From positions 54,731,812 to 54,795,811 of the forward strand of contig CM049314.1 of assembly GCA_026874595.1 (NCBI GenBank): a DNA stretch of 64,000 nt, given 5' to 3'. The notes below the pieces were generated by a model, which saw only the letters and a program-made list of their open reading frames with translations, was not told the origin of the DNA and ran no database searches. A program made the translations under genes and the position numbers. Below, one piece after another: positions 45,914 through 58,765 of this stretch. The DNA is from Sipunculus nudus (Eukaryota; Annelida; Sipuncula; Golfingiida; Sipunculidae). Each line of letters starts with the position of its first letter. Within the stretch, counting starts at the first letter, position 1.

Positions 45914-47125
45914 TTCTTTGGTAAAGAACTCTCAAAAACTATTTATCGCGAGGATATATGAACGATCTCAGCTGCTGACAAAACTGACTTGCTGTAACAG
46001 CACGTGAACCAGCACTGGGACCCTTGTTACACATGCGCCATCTGGCGTCAAAATCTGCACGGACCCTCATTCGGCCAGTTGGGGTCCAGTGCCGCCAGTT
46101 GGGGCCCAGTGCCGCAAGTCGGGAACCAATGTTACCAGTTTAGATCGTCTAGAGACTGTTTGACCGGACTCTGTACACATATCTGGATTTATTTCTTGTG
46201 TGTGCAGCCAGTGCATTAAATGTGGATTATATTCTAGCTCTTGTAATGCGTAACATGCTAGAAAACCTCTCTGGTAGGTGGTTTTAAATTAAGTAATTTT
46301 CTTTCAATATATACTTTATTGCTTGGTATAACCGCTGTCTTGTATTTTGTTGTTTACCCGATTGCCAATAAACCACACCATCACTATTTAACACGTTACA
46401 CCAAAGGCAACTCGGTCCATCACTTGGTATGGTCAGTCTTTTTCCTGGGGCACCGGTAAGAGGCAACGATAAAAACGAGTGACAGGTATGTTAGTGCTTC
46501 ATTCTTAAACAGTTATCTAAGCAAGCGGTTCGGTTACAAGATACGAAGGGCAACTTCATATTCCAGATAAAAATATAATGGCAATTGGAAATGACCACTC
46601 ATGCCTTTTTGAGACGACCCGCATCATGTTGGCGGTGGCAACTGCAGCTAGTGCCATGACGCTAACTTGCTTCCCTTGGTTTTGTGCGTTTGTAGAGTAC
46701 AGGTACTAGGTATGTAGAGTAGGTCATTCAGTGCGCTGATCTGGTTTTTTTTCACAAGTGACAGTGCTGAATTGATGTACGAATGTAAAGCTCCTTGGAT
46801 ATTGCTTTAGTGTCATATTTTTAGTTTTTTCTTTATGTTTATTTTCTCAAGACTTTATCAAATTTCACTCCTTTGCCAGTTATTCACGGAGCTAAAGAAA
46901 ACAACAAAAACTCGATTACGATTTTATTTAAAAAAAAAACAAAGTTCGTCAGTGTTCGATACAAAATAACCTTTTATAACCATACGATGCTGTATTAAAG
47001 TATTTAGCTCAGTATAATTTATTTTTTTATCTGTAGTTTTAATTTTTATATTTATTTTCCATAAGAGTCAGACTGTCAATCACTATTGAAAATCTTCGAT
47101 TGCACAGTAATAATATCAAGAATAC
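45914..47125. other. right flank of the DNA transposon; no gene recognised
   Basis: 46060-46130 has three imperfect repeats of GCCAGTTGGGGYCCAGTGCC, which may be subterminal repeats of the transposon. No matching inverted terminus was found near 41.9-42.1 kb, so the ends remain open. Confidence 0.4.
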
Positions 47126-47129
47126 ATCT

Positions 47130-47870
47130 GGTTTGGTATCTATTAAATCTGTCCGTTTTACTTCGACATATATCATATCTGACCATTGTATTTCGATATC
47201 TCTGACATCTGGCCATTGTACCCCTATATCTATCACATCTAACCAATATAATTCAATATTTTTTATCTGGTCAGAGTACTTCGCTATCTATCACATTTAG
47301 CCATTGTAGTTAGATATCGATAACATCCGGCCTTTCTACTTCGATATCAATCTTATCTAGGCATTGCAGTTCGTTATTGATAACATCTGGCCATTGTACT
47401 TCGATATCTATCACACCTAGCCATGGACATTTTAGGTCGATATTGATAACATCTGGTCATTATGCATCGATATCTATCACATCCAGCCATTATAGGTCGA
47501 TATTGATGATATCTGGTCATTGTACTTCGATGTCTATCACGTCTAGCCAATACAGTTTGATATTTATAACTTCTAGCCATTGTACAATATCTCTTATATC
47601 TAGCCATTAAAGTTCGTTATTGACAACATTTAAGCATTGTACAACGATATATCACATCTGGCCATTGTTATTCAATATCTCTCACATCTTGCCATTTTAT
47701 TGTGATATCTATCATATCGGTCAATTTTACTGCGATATCTCACATCTGGCCATTTTACTGCGAAATCCATCACATCTTGCAAATATAATTCGATATCCAT
47801 AACATCTGGCCATTGTACTCTGATATCTATTACATTTGGTCATCTTTCCTCGCCATCTATCACATCATTA
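47130..47870. repeat. 30-bp minisatellite, about 24 units
   Basis: Unit CATCTGGCCATTGTACTTCG followed by ATATCTATCA, diverged but clearly periodic. Ten-codon periodic frames arise on both strands (for example Ser-Gly-His-Cys-Thr-Ser-Ile-Ser-Ile-Thr), a repeat effect and not evidence of a gene. The array stops just before a (TA)n tract. Confidence 0.9.
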
Positions 47871-47873
47871 TTT

Positions 47874-47876
<3 letters not shown>

Positions 47877-47910
<34 letters not shown>
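47877..47910. repeat. (TA)n microsatellite
   Basis: About 17 TA units directly after the 30-bp minisatellite. Confidence 0.95.
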
Positions 47911-47913
<3 letters not shown>

Positions 47914-50015
47914 CGTATGCCTGCAGTATGTTGATTTATTAACATTTAACACAATATTTATGGTAGCCATGAGCTGTACATAGGTCCTTCATATTTAAAG
48001 GTATTTATGCACTGACATCTAAATTGCTGTATACTCTATTCAAAAGACTCAATTTTAATCTTAACTTTTATTTTCATCGTCTTTGGTATCTTGCGATATT
48101 CACAGATAAAAGTGCAAGAGTAAAATAAATCATTTCAACATTCAAATAATTTCCAGAGAATGCAGAGGCCGAAAAAGCTCTTTCATCCACTAACGAAAAT
48201 TTTCTAAACATCGACTCACCAGAGACTTGGCTTGATGTAGTAACGTATGTTTTGGCCTAAGCTCGGGTGTACTATTCAGACCTGTATCTACCCTCCCTCG
48301 AGGAATGAAAAAAGCTCTGTCGCATAAACCGTTATACCAGGGGACGTTGAGTCTGCATATCCACTAAATTCTGAATTTACCGAATTATATGAGGTCACTT
48401 GTTCAAAGATTAAAAGGAGCAATGTACGCCTGTCATGAGCTTGATATAATCCAAGAGCTTGTTTTATTGTTTTATGAACGACGTACTGCTGCTACAGTCA
48501 TTTCAATTAAGGCATTCTGTTGCCATTCTTCCTATTACTGCTAGGATACGTGGCGTGGTATACAAAAAGTATGGTTTATCTGTCTATCCTTCTCTCCATA
48601 CACCATTCACGACTCGACCAAATCCATAACCATTTTCTTTGCCTCATAGTAGCTATAATGCATTGTTGTTGGGTTTGATGTGTTAGTATGAGTGTTAGCG
48701 AATGTACTACAACCTAGTGGTTCAACGGTCAAGTACAACTTTAGCTCCGAGCGCGAAAGATACCTTGGTCGCCCAGGTAAGGATTTACGGGAGCCCAACG
48801 TGGTCTGAATGGCGTCACAACATAACACACACCCCAGTGTAAAACTGACAGAGACAGAACTGTCTCCTTAATATGAAAACTGATGAGATGATAAGGCTGG
48901 TTATAACTGGAATGACCCAAAGAGTAACAAAGGAAAGATATCAAACAGTACTTACAATTGGTTAAACACGCCTCGTCTTTCCTCACACACACACACACGC
49001 ACATATATATATATAGTGCATACAATGGAACAGACATAAGTTTTACAAATACTATATAGGGAGAAGCACTGGTGACATTTTTAAAGTTGTATGTTCATAT
49101 ATATATGCAAAGTTATCAGGGAAATTGCCTCTTTACATGTATTCAATAGCCGTTATGCGTGTTTACTAACATTCGTTAAAAGCACCTTTACACGCACGCG
49201 AAATATTGTGTTTTCTACTCTTAATATCACGGTATATGTCATTCTGATAACTGTTTGCCTACTTCTGTACCTAAGTGGAAATAAACTTGCACAAAGTCCA
49301 ACCAGGGTGTAAAATATAAACAAAGCATGGATGCAAGCTGGTCGCTTTACCCCGGGACATCGCGATTCAAGAGTGTTTTTAACTTCCAAACGGTATTTCT
49401 TCTTTCATATAACGTTTCCTTGTTTTGGAGTTTGATAGAAATTCTGGTCAAGTCTTGTTTTGGTAAGCATACACATGAGGACTGTTTACTCACACACAGA
49501 ACCATAACAAAGTCTAAAATCGGAGGACTGGAGATTGTTAGTTCGTATAACGAGATGGTTTAGCTTGGAAAGAATGTTCATTTTATTTGCAAATGTATAT
49601 GTACTTTGAATATAACTAGAGATGTAGAATCGCTGAGGGCCACAAGGGGGCCTGCCCCTCCAAACCTGAAATCGAATGTTTCCAACTCCATTTTCGATGT
49701 TCTTTAATTCCTTAAGACGTGTGTATGGTGATGATGTAATAAAAGAACAAAGCTGGCTTAGATATCGCTTTTTAACTAGTAGCTAGCTTACTGAGAGACA
49801 GGCACTCAACACATGAGGTAAAATAAGTGCTGCACTTCAGCCTAATGGGGGACTAGCATGTACTTAGCAACTCATTGAGGACACTTGTATGACCGGGCAT
49901 TCTGTACATCCAGGGGCAGAAGTGGGCGATAATGGAAAATAAGTGTAAGGCCTTCGGAATAGGCCGGGAATAGGGAATAAATATCGGGTGAAAATATTTG
50001 GAGATAAACGATGCG

Positions 50016-50016
<1 letters not shown>
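47911..50016. other. no gene recognised
   Basis: Short frames on both strands with no motif. A (CA)n-TA run lies at 48983-49015. Confidence 0.4.

Positions 50017-50060
<44 letters not shown>
50017..50060. repeat. (TA)n microsatellite
   Basis: About 21 TA units. Confidence 0.95.
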
Positions 50061-50061
<1 letters not shown>

Positions 50062-50497
50062 CTCAATTTTCATCACAGTGTGTAGTCAACAGATACACGT
50101 TCATGGCGGATGCGTATTCTGTATCAGGTAATTGGCACCCATATATCAGCTGGCGCACCTACATCAAGTCAGCATTAAATGCCTAGACCTACCCTATGCT
50201 AAACAACCAGACAAAAATTCAATAATATGTATCATCATGATTAATGACAAAGCATGAACTATGAATAAAGTACATGTATAAATCTATTGTTTTTATTACT
50301 CTTATTACTTCTGCAGCTCACATTTATTACTATTATTTTGGAAGCTGTTTTTCGATGGCAAACAAAAACAAATTCTGATGGTGAGAAGTGAGAACAGAAA
50401 TTCACAGATGCGTGAGTGGCACTCGCCTGTCAAAATGATAAGTCGCCACATGTGCAAATGATTATAACTATATTTTATGAAATATAACTATATTTTA

Positions 50498-50506
<9 letters not shown>

Positions 50507-50555
<49 letters not shown>
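50507..50555. repeat. (TA)n microsatellite
   Basis: About 24 TA units, 450 bp from the previous tract. Confidence 0.95.
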
Positions 50556-50558
<3 letters not shown>

Positions 50559-51555
50559 GCTGATACATGTTCCTACCGTTAATAGAAGAGGCTGCATGCC
50601 ATTCAAGGACTATGTATTTAAAGAGTCCGTTAGTGACGCCAAGGTGAAAGGTCGAACGGCGTAACAACGCTTGTAAAAAAGAAAAGTAAGACGGACACAT
50701 GAAAGTTATTATGTTTCCTAAAAAGAATGTAATAAATAAAAAAGTGTTTTAAATGTCTCGTAGTCCTGGCTGTACGCTGCCGGGAATACATTGAGTGGAA
50801 CCTCTTATAGACCTTATTAAAGTGAAGCTTCGTTCCTTCTTGCCTATACAAGTACTATGGCTCGGACACGGGAATGGTTGGGACAAACATATGAAACACG
50901 GAATGTTTACGTGTTCAATAATGGATTTCTGTCATATGCGCCGCCATATGCTGCAATTTCTCTGACAACTTGGATTTCACTTTGCCGTATCCGTTTCCGT
51001 AAACAAAAAGAAAACACTCCATCTGCTTTAATATATGCTAGTTGTGATCGTATCTTTGGATTTATGTTGGCTAATAAAATATACCATTAAAATATTTATA
51101 TTTTGAAAAGACTTAGATGTGTATTACACCCTGTGCTAATTCCGTGAGGAATTCAGTGTTTGAACGTACAGCGTAAACGTAATCTGTATCCGTATCCCAC
51201 TGGCTTGGAATTGTGGTCTGAAGCCAAATAACTCTATGTTTCTTAAGATTTACAGTTTGTTAGAGGACAAAACCAGCATTCAAATGAGCTAATGTAGGCA
51301 ATTCTTATTCATTATGCAATTTTATACATTTTAAGCAAAACAATATTACAAACAAAGGTTTAAGGGAGGCTCCTGTTGGTGAATATAGGAAGTCCCTGAT
51401 GGATACGAAAAACATAAATCCGACAAATGTACCATTATATCTGTTACATTTACGGTTGATTTCAGGGTGAATTTTTTTATTGTTTGAATCAAAATTCTGC
51501 CCTGGCTTTCTTTTTATTGGTTTATAACGATTTAACATAATAGTAATAATTGTAA
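50556..51555. other. no gene recognised
   Basis: The plus-strand frame at 50857-51090 and others are short and without motif. Confidence 0.4.
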
Positions 51556-51559
51556 TAAC

Positions 51560-51790
51560 AATAATTTATTCAGCCTTCAGAAGAAGAGTACATAAAACAT
51601 GATAACATATTGTTACGGGGTGACATAAAAGCGGACCGAACTGACTTGCTAGTAAAGCTTGCTTTTCTAGCGAAGCGGTTGGTACGCCGGACTTGTGCGC
51701 CACCGACATGGGTTCGAAGCCGGGGTCGGCCCAATTTTCCCCCAATTTGTAATCGTAACAAAATAAGTAATAAAAATAATAAAACACCAC
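51560..51790 (+). mobile_element. tRNA-derived SINE
   Basis: A pol III A-box TAGCGAAGCGG (51668-51678) and a B-box GGTTCGAAGCC (51711-51721) stand 43 bp apart, start to start, as in a tRNA gene. The anticodon and acceptor stems do not pair well, so it is not a functional tRNA. An AT-rich tail with AATAAT units follows near 51760-51785. The element borders on the 3' side of the minus-strand LINE. Confidence 0.6.
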
Positions 51791-52263
51791 AGATATAACA
51801 CCTTATAATACATGAATTCAATATATCAAAATGGTGTCAGTAGCATATTCAAGACATATTTATCATAAGGGTCGTGACTGACCAATAACTGCCGGTGTCA
51901 GACTTTCCATCATTGACATCATGTTTTAATTCCCTTTGCCCCCTTTGTGAGTACCCCTTATCAAAATATATTTTAGAAAACATACCATAGCTGGAACAAG
52001 TTACTTTTGATCTTGTTATAAGATCGGTATGGCCACTCAGCTTAATACAATCTTGCATATTTACTAAATATGTATAAAAAAGACCAGGCGAAAGTAGTAT
52101 TTATAAAGATGGCGCGAGTTAAATCAAGACCATTCAATTCAACTGTTGTTTGTTTCCAACTAACATTCAAATCTTTCAGAATGAGATAATTTTTGCAATA
52201 TTTGTGTGAACAAATACCCACCTTAGGTACTTGTGACTGTAACTTTTCCATTTTTACTAAAGA

Positions 52264-52716
52264 TTATTTACTGATACATATTGCATTGTCGCCATATATC
52301 AACTGAGGCCTAATAGCTGTTTTCCACACATAAGATAAAGAATCAGCGTCAGGAACAATGTTTGAGAAACGGGCCGGTCCTTGAAGGGAATAAAATGCCC
52401 TCCTGCATGTATGTATGCGGTCATTAATATGCTCCTTAGGATAAGAATTTGACAAAGCAACATCAATTTTTTTCCGAATTTTACATACAGTAAGCTTAAC
52501 ACCATCAAGTTGCCACTCAGGGTATGGTTCAAGTGTGCACTGCCCAATGACGACAAGCTCGGTTTTAAGTAGATTAAACCTAAGACCATGTTGTGCTATA
52601 TATCTTTCAGCTAAATTAAACATCTTTTGTAAAACAGAGGCAGTCAAACCGGCGAACATGAGATCATCAGCATAAAAATAATACATTATAAGATACATAA
52701 TTAAACTATGTGCCAC
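52264..52716 (-). pseudogene. non-LTR reverse transcriptase fragment
   Basis: A 150-codon open stretch with the YADD catalytic motif near its N-terminus and the Asn-Leu-Leu-Lys-Thr-Glu block about 30 residues later. At its C-terminal end, Ala-Ile-Arg-Pro-Gln-Leu-Ile-Tyr-Gly is the usual thumb-side segment. Fingers and the first catalytic Asp should lie upstream, where the duplicated, stop-rich region begins. Confidence 0.85.
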
Positions 52717-52790
52717 CTGTGCATTTCGAGAGTTCGTGGATCAAATCTTGATAAAATACATTTTAAAGAAATGGGGAAGTTGACCCTTCC

Positions 52791-54152
52791 TGAGGTGTGC
52801 TCTTGGTTATTTTAATTGCCTCTTTCAAATGTAAACCCCATTTAATTTGAACCGTATTTGAATTAGACAAGTTCACAATCAGTACCCAGCAGTGATCAGG
52901 TACAACATTCACAGCTTTCTGAAACAAAATCGCATGTGGTACAGCATCAAACGCACCCTCTGCGTCTTATTAACATGTATATACAGGAGAACCATCCTTG
53001 GAACAATATGTTTTGAAAATTTAGCTGGTAAAGGTACCAACTATTCTTGATTATAACAACCTGGCACAATGCCATATCTGATACACAGGGTAAAAATTAT
53101 ACTATAAGATAATTAATAATTCTAGATTGAATGACATGCTTAAAATGTTCAGATACAATACCATCACTACCTGGTGAACATCCAGATTTAAGCTTTTTAA
53201 TGTAAACAAAAATCATAGATTTAGATACATAAAACGTCAATGCCATGGAACTTTTCGGTACAATACTCCGTCAACTTATAAATATCAATATTATCGTACG
53301 AGGCTCGTTCCGTTTTTGTTTGTCATATCAAATTCTAAATTTTCTTCATATTTCCATCCGTACATAGATTATTTAACTTCATATATATATTTTTTTCATA
53401 TGATTATTTATAGTTTGGTTACAGGCTGAACGATATATTTTCTTGGCTGCTTTATAACATGCGTAAACATGGCCCTCATATGGCCTACCCTAAAATTCCA
53501 TATCCCATACGTGTTTATCATGTGTAATCAGGCAGTCATTATTCCATGGTACCAGCTATTTGGCTTAAATCGGCACTTGTATCTAGATTGTTTATCATTA
53601 ATGACCTAGGCATCATGCATCGTCTTATTCCAGTCGGCACACTTTGCATCAACCACAGCATAAGCCTCTTCTCTAACTATTCAGGTTTGCTGCAGGTAAC
53701 AGGATACGAGTTTCCTTAACATAACGGTGATAGGAATCACATACTTTAGTATTCGACCAGTTTAGTTTGGGGTTTTACAGAACATCATTATACACATTAC
53801 TTGGTATAATATACAGGCAATGAAACAGTTGTGTTCAAGGGAAAGTGATCACTAACATTGGTTGGAATGCTAGACAATATTAAGCAGTTAGTAATTGTAT
53901 CGTCAGAGGTACTAGAATAAAACACGTTGTCAACATATGATCGATAGCTCCCATTTAGAAATGTATAGGATACATCTCGACTGAAACAGAAGTTAGCAAC
54001 TTTGAAATGATTATTGCATAAGAATCATACAGCATAAAACCATGTGTGTTAAAAGGATGAGACGTACATATATCTTGACAATTCAGCCTGGCGTGGCAGG
54101 TAAGCATTCATAATACCAATTGTAACACACAACGGTCAAAGGAATTGTCAAC
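52791..54152 (-). repeat. 1362-bp tandem duplication, copy 1
   Basis: Begins TGAGGTGTGCTCTTGG and ends AAGGAATTGTCAAC. It lies directly head to tail with copy 2, with the same length and only four mismatches noted by eye (52969, 52985, 53261, 53479). The content is degenerate LINE sequence on minus. Confidence 0.95.
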
Positions 54153-55514
54153 TGAGGTGTGCTCTTGGTTATTTTAATTGCCTCTTTCAAATGTAAACCC
54201 CATTTAATTTGAACCGTATTTGAATTAGACAAGTTCACAATCAGTACCCAGCAGTGATCAGGTACAACATTCACAGCTTTCTGAAACAAAATCGCATGTG
54301 GTACAGCATCAAACGCACCCTCTGCGTCTTTTTAACATGTATATACTGGAGAACCATCCTTGGAACAATATGTTTTGAAAATTTAGCTGGTAAAGGTACC
54401 AACTATTCTTGATTATAACAACCTGGCACAATGCCATATCTGATACACAGGGTAAAAATTATACTATAAGATAATTAATAATTCTAGATTGAATGACATG
54501 CTTAAAATGTTCAGATACAATACCATCACTACCTGGTGAACATCCAGATTTAAGCTTTTTAATGTAAACAAAAATCATAGATTTAGATACATAAAACGTC
54601 AATGCCATGGAACTTTTCGGTATAATACTCCGTCAACTTATAAATATCAATATTATCGTACGAGGCTCGTTCCGTTTTTGTTTGTCATATCAAATTCTAA
54701 ATTTTCTTCATATTTCCATCCGTACATAGATTATTTAACTTCATATATATATTTTTTTCATATGATTATTTATAGTTTGGTTACAGGCTGAACGATATAT
54801 TTTCTTGGCTGCTTTATAACATGCGTAAACATGGCCCTCACATGGCCTACCCTAAAATTCCATATCCCATACGTGTTTATCATGTGTAATCAGGCAGTCA
54901 TTATTCCATGGTACCAGCTATTTGGCTTAAATCGGCACTTGTATCTAGATTGTTTATCATTAATGACCTAGGCATCATGCATCGTCTTATTCCAGTCGGC
55001 ACACTTTGCATCAACCACAGCATAAGCCTCTTCTCTAACTATTCAGGTTTGCTGCAGGTAACAGGATACGAGTTTCCTTAACATAACGGTGATAGGAATC
55101 ACATACTTTAGTATTCGACCAGTTTAGTTTGGGGTTTTACAGAACATCATTATACACATTACTTGGTATAATATACAGGCAATGAAACAGTTGTGTTCAA
55201 GGGAAAGTGATCACTAACATTGGTTGGAATGCTAGACAATATTAAGCAGTTAGTAATTGTATCGTCAGAGGTACTAGAATAAAACACGTTGTCAACATAT
55301 GATCGATAGCTCCCATTTAGAAATGTATAGGATACATCTCGACTGAAACAGAAGTTAGCAACTTTGAAATGATTATTGCATAAGAATCATACAGCATAAA
55401 ACCATGTGTGTTAAAAGGATGAGACGTACATATATCTTGACAATTCAGCCTGGCGTGGCAGGTAAGCATTCATAATACCAATTGTAACACACAACGGTCA
55501 AAGGAATTGTCAAC
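54153..55514 (-). repeat. 1362-bp tandem duplication, copy 2
   Basis: Same length and ends as copy 1, with no indel seen. The mismatching positions are 54331, 54347, 54623 and 54841. Confidence 0.95.
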
Positions 55515-56670
55515 TCGATTCAGTGCGGTGTAGACAACACCTTTATTCTATACTCGTCGTGTACATATGTTCATTGGTTCTGACGTTTCGACCTTACGGC
55601 GGTTTCAAACTCTTGGCGCTTCTTAAACTTTAGGCATCACGGTTTACAAACTTCATACTCTCATTCTTGTGGTTGTACGGTCTTCTCAATTGCCACGTAC
55701 ACGCATATCAACCTTGACCCTAAGCGTTACCGATTTAACTGTGCATAAAGTAGTAAAACTTCATGCCGATAGGCGCCACCTCCAGACGGTAAACCTAAAA
55801 TGACCGCGTCACTAAGTGTTTACAGCCGTAGCTGTGGGGATATACAATAAAAATAGAACTCAAGTGGTCCAGCACAATATTAAAATGTCCAGACCAACAG
55901 AATATTAAAATATGCATACAAGATATAGGTGTTACACCAACTATAATTATGGGTGATGGGATATTCGCCCGATTCCACTGTAACACAGAAAGACATATGG
56001 TCAGGGATTTTTCATGAAAGTTGCAAGATATCAGATACATGCCATAGCCATTGTCTTGCAGGTGACTTCTGAGATCACTTAAGGATTTCACAGAATGAAG
56101 TTTGATATAGTGCAGTCGCTGTGAGGCGTCTCCCGCTGCTGTAGATGATTAGGAAGTTTCCACTTGAGGTACCGCAGATCCCTGGACGATGGGATGCTTG
56201 CACCTTACATGCGCGTCTGATCTGACGTCACTGCCTTTCAGAAAAACAAATTCTTCATCCTCGGTGACCTCTGCGAATGCTGTTTCAGTACCTGCTATGT
56301 GATCCTAATCTGCATCCCTACTGCCTTTTCCTGTCTCTAGTTTCTGAGACTCTGTTGAGGCAAGATATTTTACTAACGACTCCGATAGAATAGGCTGAAC
56401 TCTGGCCTCTGCAGCCTCTGTATTATCATGCGTATCATCAGCAGGTATCACGTCATCACACGATCGTAACACTAAGGGGTCGTGTGCAACAGGACCAAGA
56501 CGTTATTCATGTAGAGCAATTTTATCCTTGAGTGTTGATATTTTACTACAGTGCTGAAACTGAATAATTGTGCCCCTCAGTACTATGCACGTTTCCAGTA
56601 AGTCTGAAGACTCAATAAACTGTGGATTCATCTACTGCAGTATAAAGACTGTTTTGAATACAACTTGTTT

Positions 56671-57252
56671 TTAAGACCTGGACAAACTTTTATCATTCAG
56701 TTTATTCTCAACCGAATAAGCAATGATATAAATGTTTTTCGATATGTTGTGGATTTTCAGTCTGTTATACATCTCAGAGTTGCTGTATATGGGTAGAGTC
56801 TCACATAGTTGTTCATACAGACGAAGCCTTAGGTTCGTGAGGTTGTCTTTCTTGGACTTATCCCCTTTTCCTGCTGCTTGTAGAAAGTCAGTAATTTCCC
56901 CCTTGTCAAATTCATAGATTTGAGCGAGACTGTCACAGTATACAGCACTAAATGTATCAGGATCAGTTACTGCTGACAACCTGTAGAACACTGATGCTCG
57001 AGATGTGTCTGATGTATCATGACGGACTCTGAGCTTGGAAAGATATCAGGCCTTGGCAGTCTGAAATTGTTCACAATCGTCGAAAGTGTCAAACCCTAAA
57101 CAGTGCAACCCACTGAACTTATCCACCTGCTGGTTACCGAGCGACCAGTTAGAGAAAATAACAGTCTTTCTTCCGACGGTTACTGCGTAATCTCCTTTCC
57201 TAAATCGACTTCTTCCCGGATCCCCCATTTTGCTATATGTTACCATCAACAA
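56671..57252 (-). pseudogene. ORF1-like fragment upstream of the LINE reverse transcriptase
   Basis: Two minus-strand frames (57252-57046, 56991-56671) look like pieces of one protein. The first has a basic N-terminus with Arg-Ser-Arg-Phe-Arg-Lys-Gly. The second has Lys-Gly-Asp-Lys-Ser-Lys-Lys-Asp-Asn and a Tyr-Ile-Ile-Ala-Tyr-Ser-Val-Glu-Asn end. I do not recognise a defined domain. The position 5' of the RT on the same strand suggests LINE ORF1; this is inference. Confidence 0.4.
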
Positions 57253-57519
57253 AACAGAATGTCATACCCAAAAACTGCTTTACAAATGTTCAGGAACAAT
57301 CACAGTTCAGGCAAAGTTTTGTTTATATCAGCGATAATCAGAGCGTGACCAATGCCTCTCCCGTGCCCCAAAGTGAAACAAAATTGGTCTTTGTGAATGG
57401 GATTTCTCAAAGACTTAGAAACGACTTCATTGTTGCTAACAATACTTCATGGCGATTAAAGGGTGGGGTCTCTTGGCGAATATTTGAAAAGTCCAACAGT
57501 TCTAGAAATAATTAAAAAC

Positions 57520-58760
57520 TAGAAGTTATATGGACCAGGATAACAAAAGTAATTTGCTTTCTCGATTGGCACAAAGTTTTAAAACGTAAAGTCTTCATAA
57601 CTCAAGGATCTCCCGGAATGTTATGAGTTCATTCTATCTACAATGGTTACAATTTGTGCCCCGTATGATTGTCTGTGTGTACAAAATCATGTTTTCTACC
57701 TGTAGGTCCCAGATTATAAATCACCAAGACACATTTCCAGGTTTCCAAGGAGATATTTTCTGAACTTACATGGATGTTGCGTTAGAAGATGCTAGGGCTT
57801 ACGGATACAATTTAAGCCATGTCTGTCTGTCTGTCTGTGTGCTTAAAATCATGCCTTTTGGCCTGCAGGTCGCGGAATATATACCTAAATTTATGTTCCC
57901 ATGGACATTTGTCCAGTGCCTCCTTAAACATTTTATCTGACATACACTGGCGAAACATTGAAATGAAAGTAATCATCCATTGTTATCAATAATAACAATG
58001 AAATCTAACGCTATTGAAAAGTGGGGAGAGGTAATATTCGTGGCTAATAAAAATGGATCCATGAAATGTTGTGAAGAATGAGGAACGATCGGCATATTTG
58101 GTAAATTATTGATTTTTATTATATAAAAAATATCTATTACAGATACATTGAAAATAATGTAGTTTTATATAAAAAAAACACTCAGCTGAAAATCTCGTAT
58201 GCCATCTTTTGTTGCCGTACCTGATCATTTTCGCAGTCCAAATACCGGTGTGATACCATCAAGGCAGGAATACTGAAAGACTAGAGCTTTTCCGGTTGTC
58301 ATTAACGATGACATATCTCCATGTGTGTCAATCTTTTCTATGATAATTGCTATTTGCTTATTACCTTGACTGACGGTCTCTGTTTGTGAAATTTGACACG
58401 ACACACGATCGGCGATAGGGAAAAAAAGAGAAATAAAATACTCCTTTTTATCCCCGGTTAAATTATCTTTCAGGTACTCATCCCTCTAATGTTTCGGCAT
58501 AGCACTAAGAAATCATTGAGTCACTGCTAGATGATTAAGAAATCCATAATCTTTTGATATATGTACACAATGAATGAAAAAAGTTCTGATTTCTTTTGTT
58601 GTGCTTATGCGGAAGTTTATATTCAAATACTAGATCTCGAATCCTAAGTTATTAGTCGAACTGAGGAAGAAGTAATTCTTGCCCTAACATAAAATGAAAC
58701 TCTATCAATCACTTTCTACCTAGATGTGCACAGATATTCCAGGACAGGCTAATGTGCAGA
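57520..58760. other. no gene recognised
   Basis: Non-coding spacer before the lectin-like gene. Its promoter should be in the last few hundred bases, but no clear TATA box is singled out. Confidence 0.4.
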
Positions 58761-58765
58761 AGACA

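Larger units (their letters stand above)
51849..57252 (-). mobile_element. degenerate LINE (non-LTR retrotransposon) with internal duplication
   Basis: Order on minus: an ORF1-like region (57252-56671), a long broken stretch, then reverse transcriptase (52716-52264) and a C-terminal segment (52251 to about 51850). The RT piece shows Tyr-Ala-Asp-Asp-Leu-Met-Phe-Ala-Gly (catalytic YADD, near 52670). It is followed by Gly-Leu-Arg-Phe-Asn-Leu-Leu-Lys-Thr-Glu, as in motifs C-D of non-LTR RTs. The 3' part continues the same protein after a stop. The part between RT and ORF1 is made largely of two copies of a 1362-bp segment (52791-54152 and 54153-55514). Many stops and shifts make it inactive. The clade is not assigned. 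Confidence 0.75.

Noticed and set aside
47374-47610. Opposed 77-codon frames on both strands
   Set aside because: Both derive from the 30-bp minisatellite.
51668-51735. Functional tRNA gene
   Set aside because: A- and B-boxes are present, but the anticodon and acceptor stems do not pair; better explained as a SINE head.
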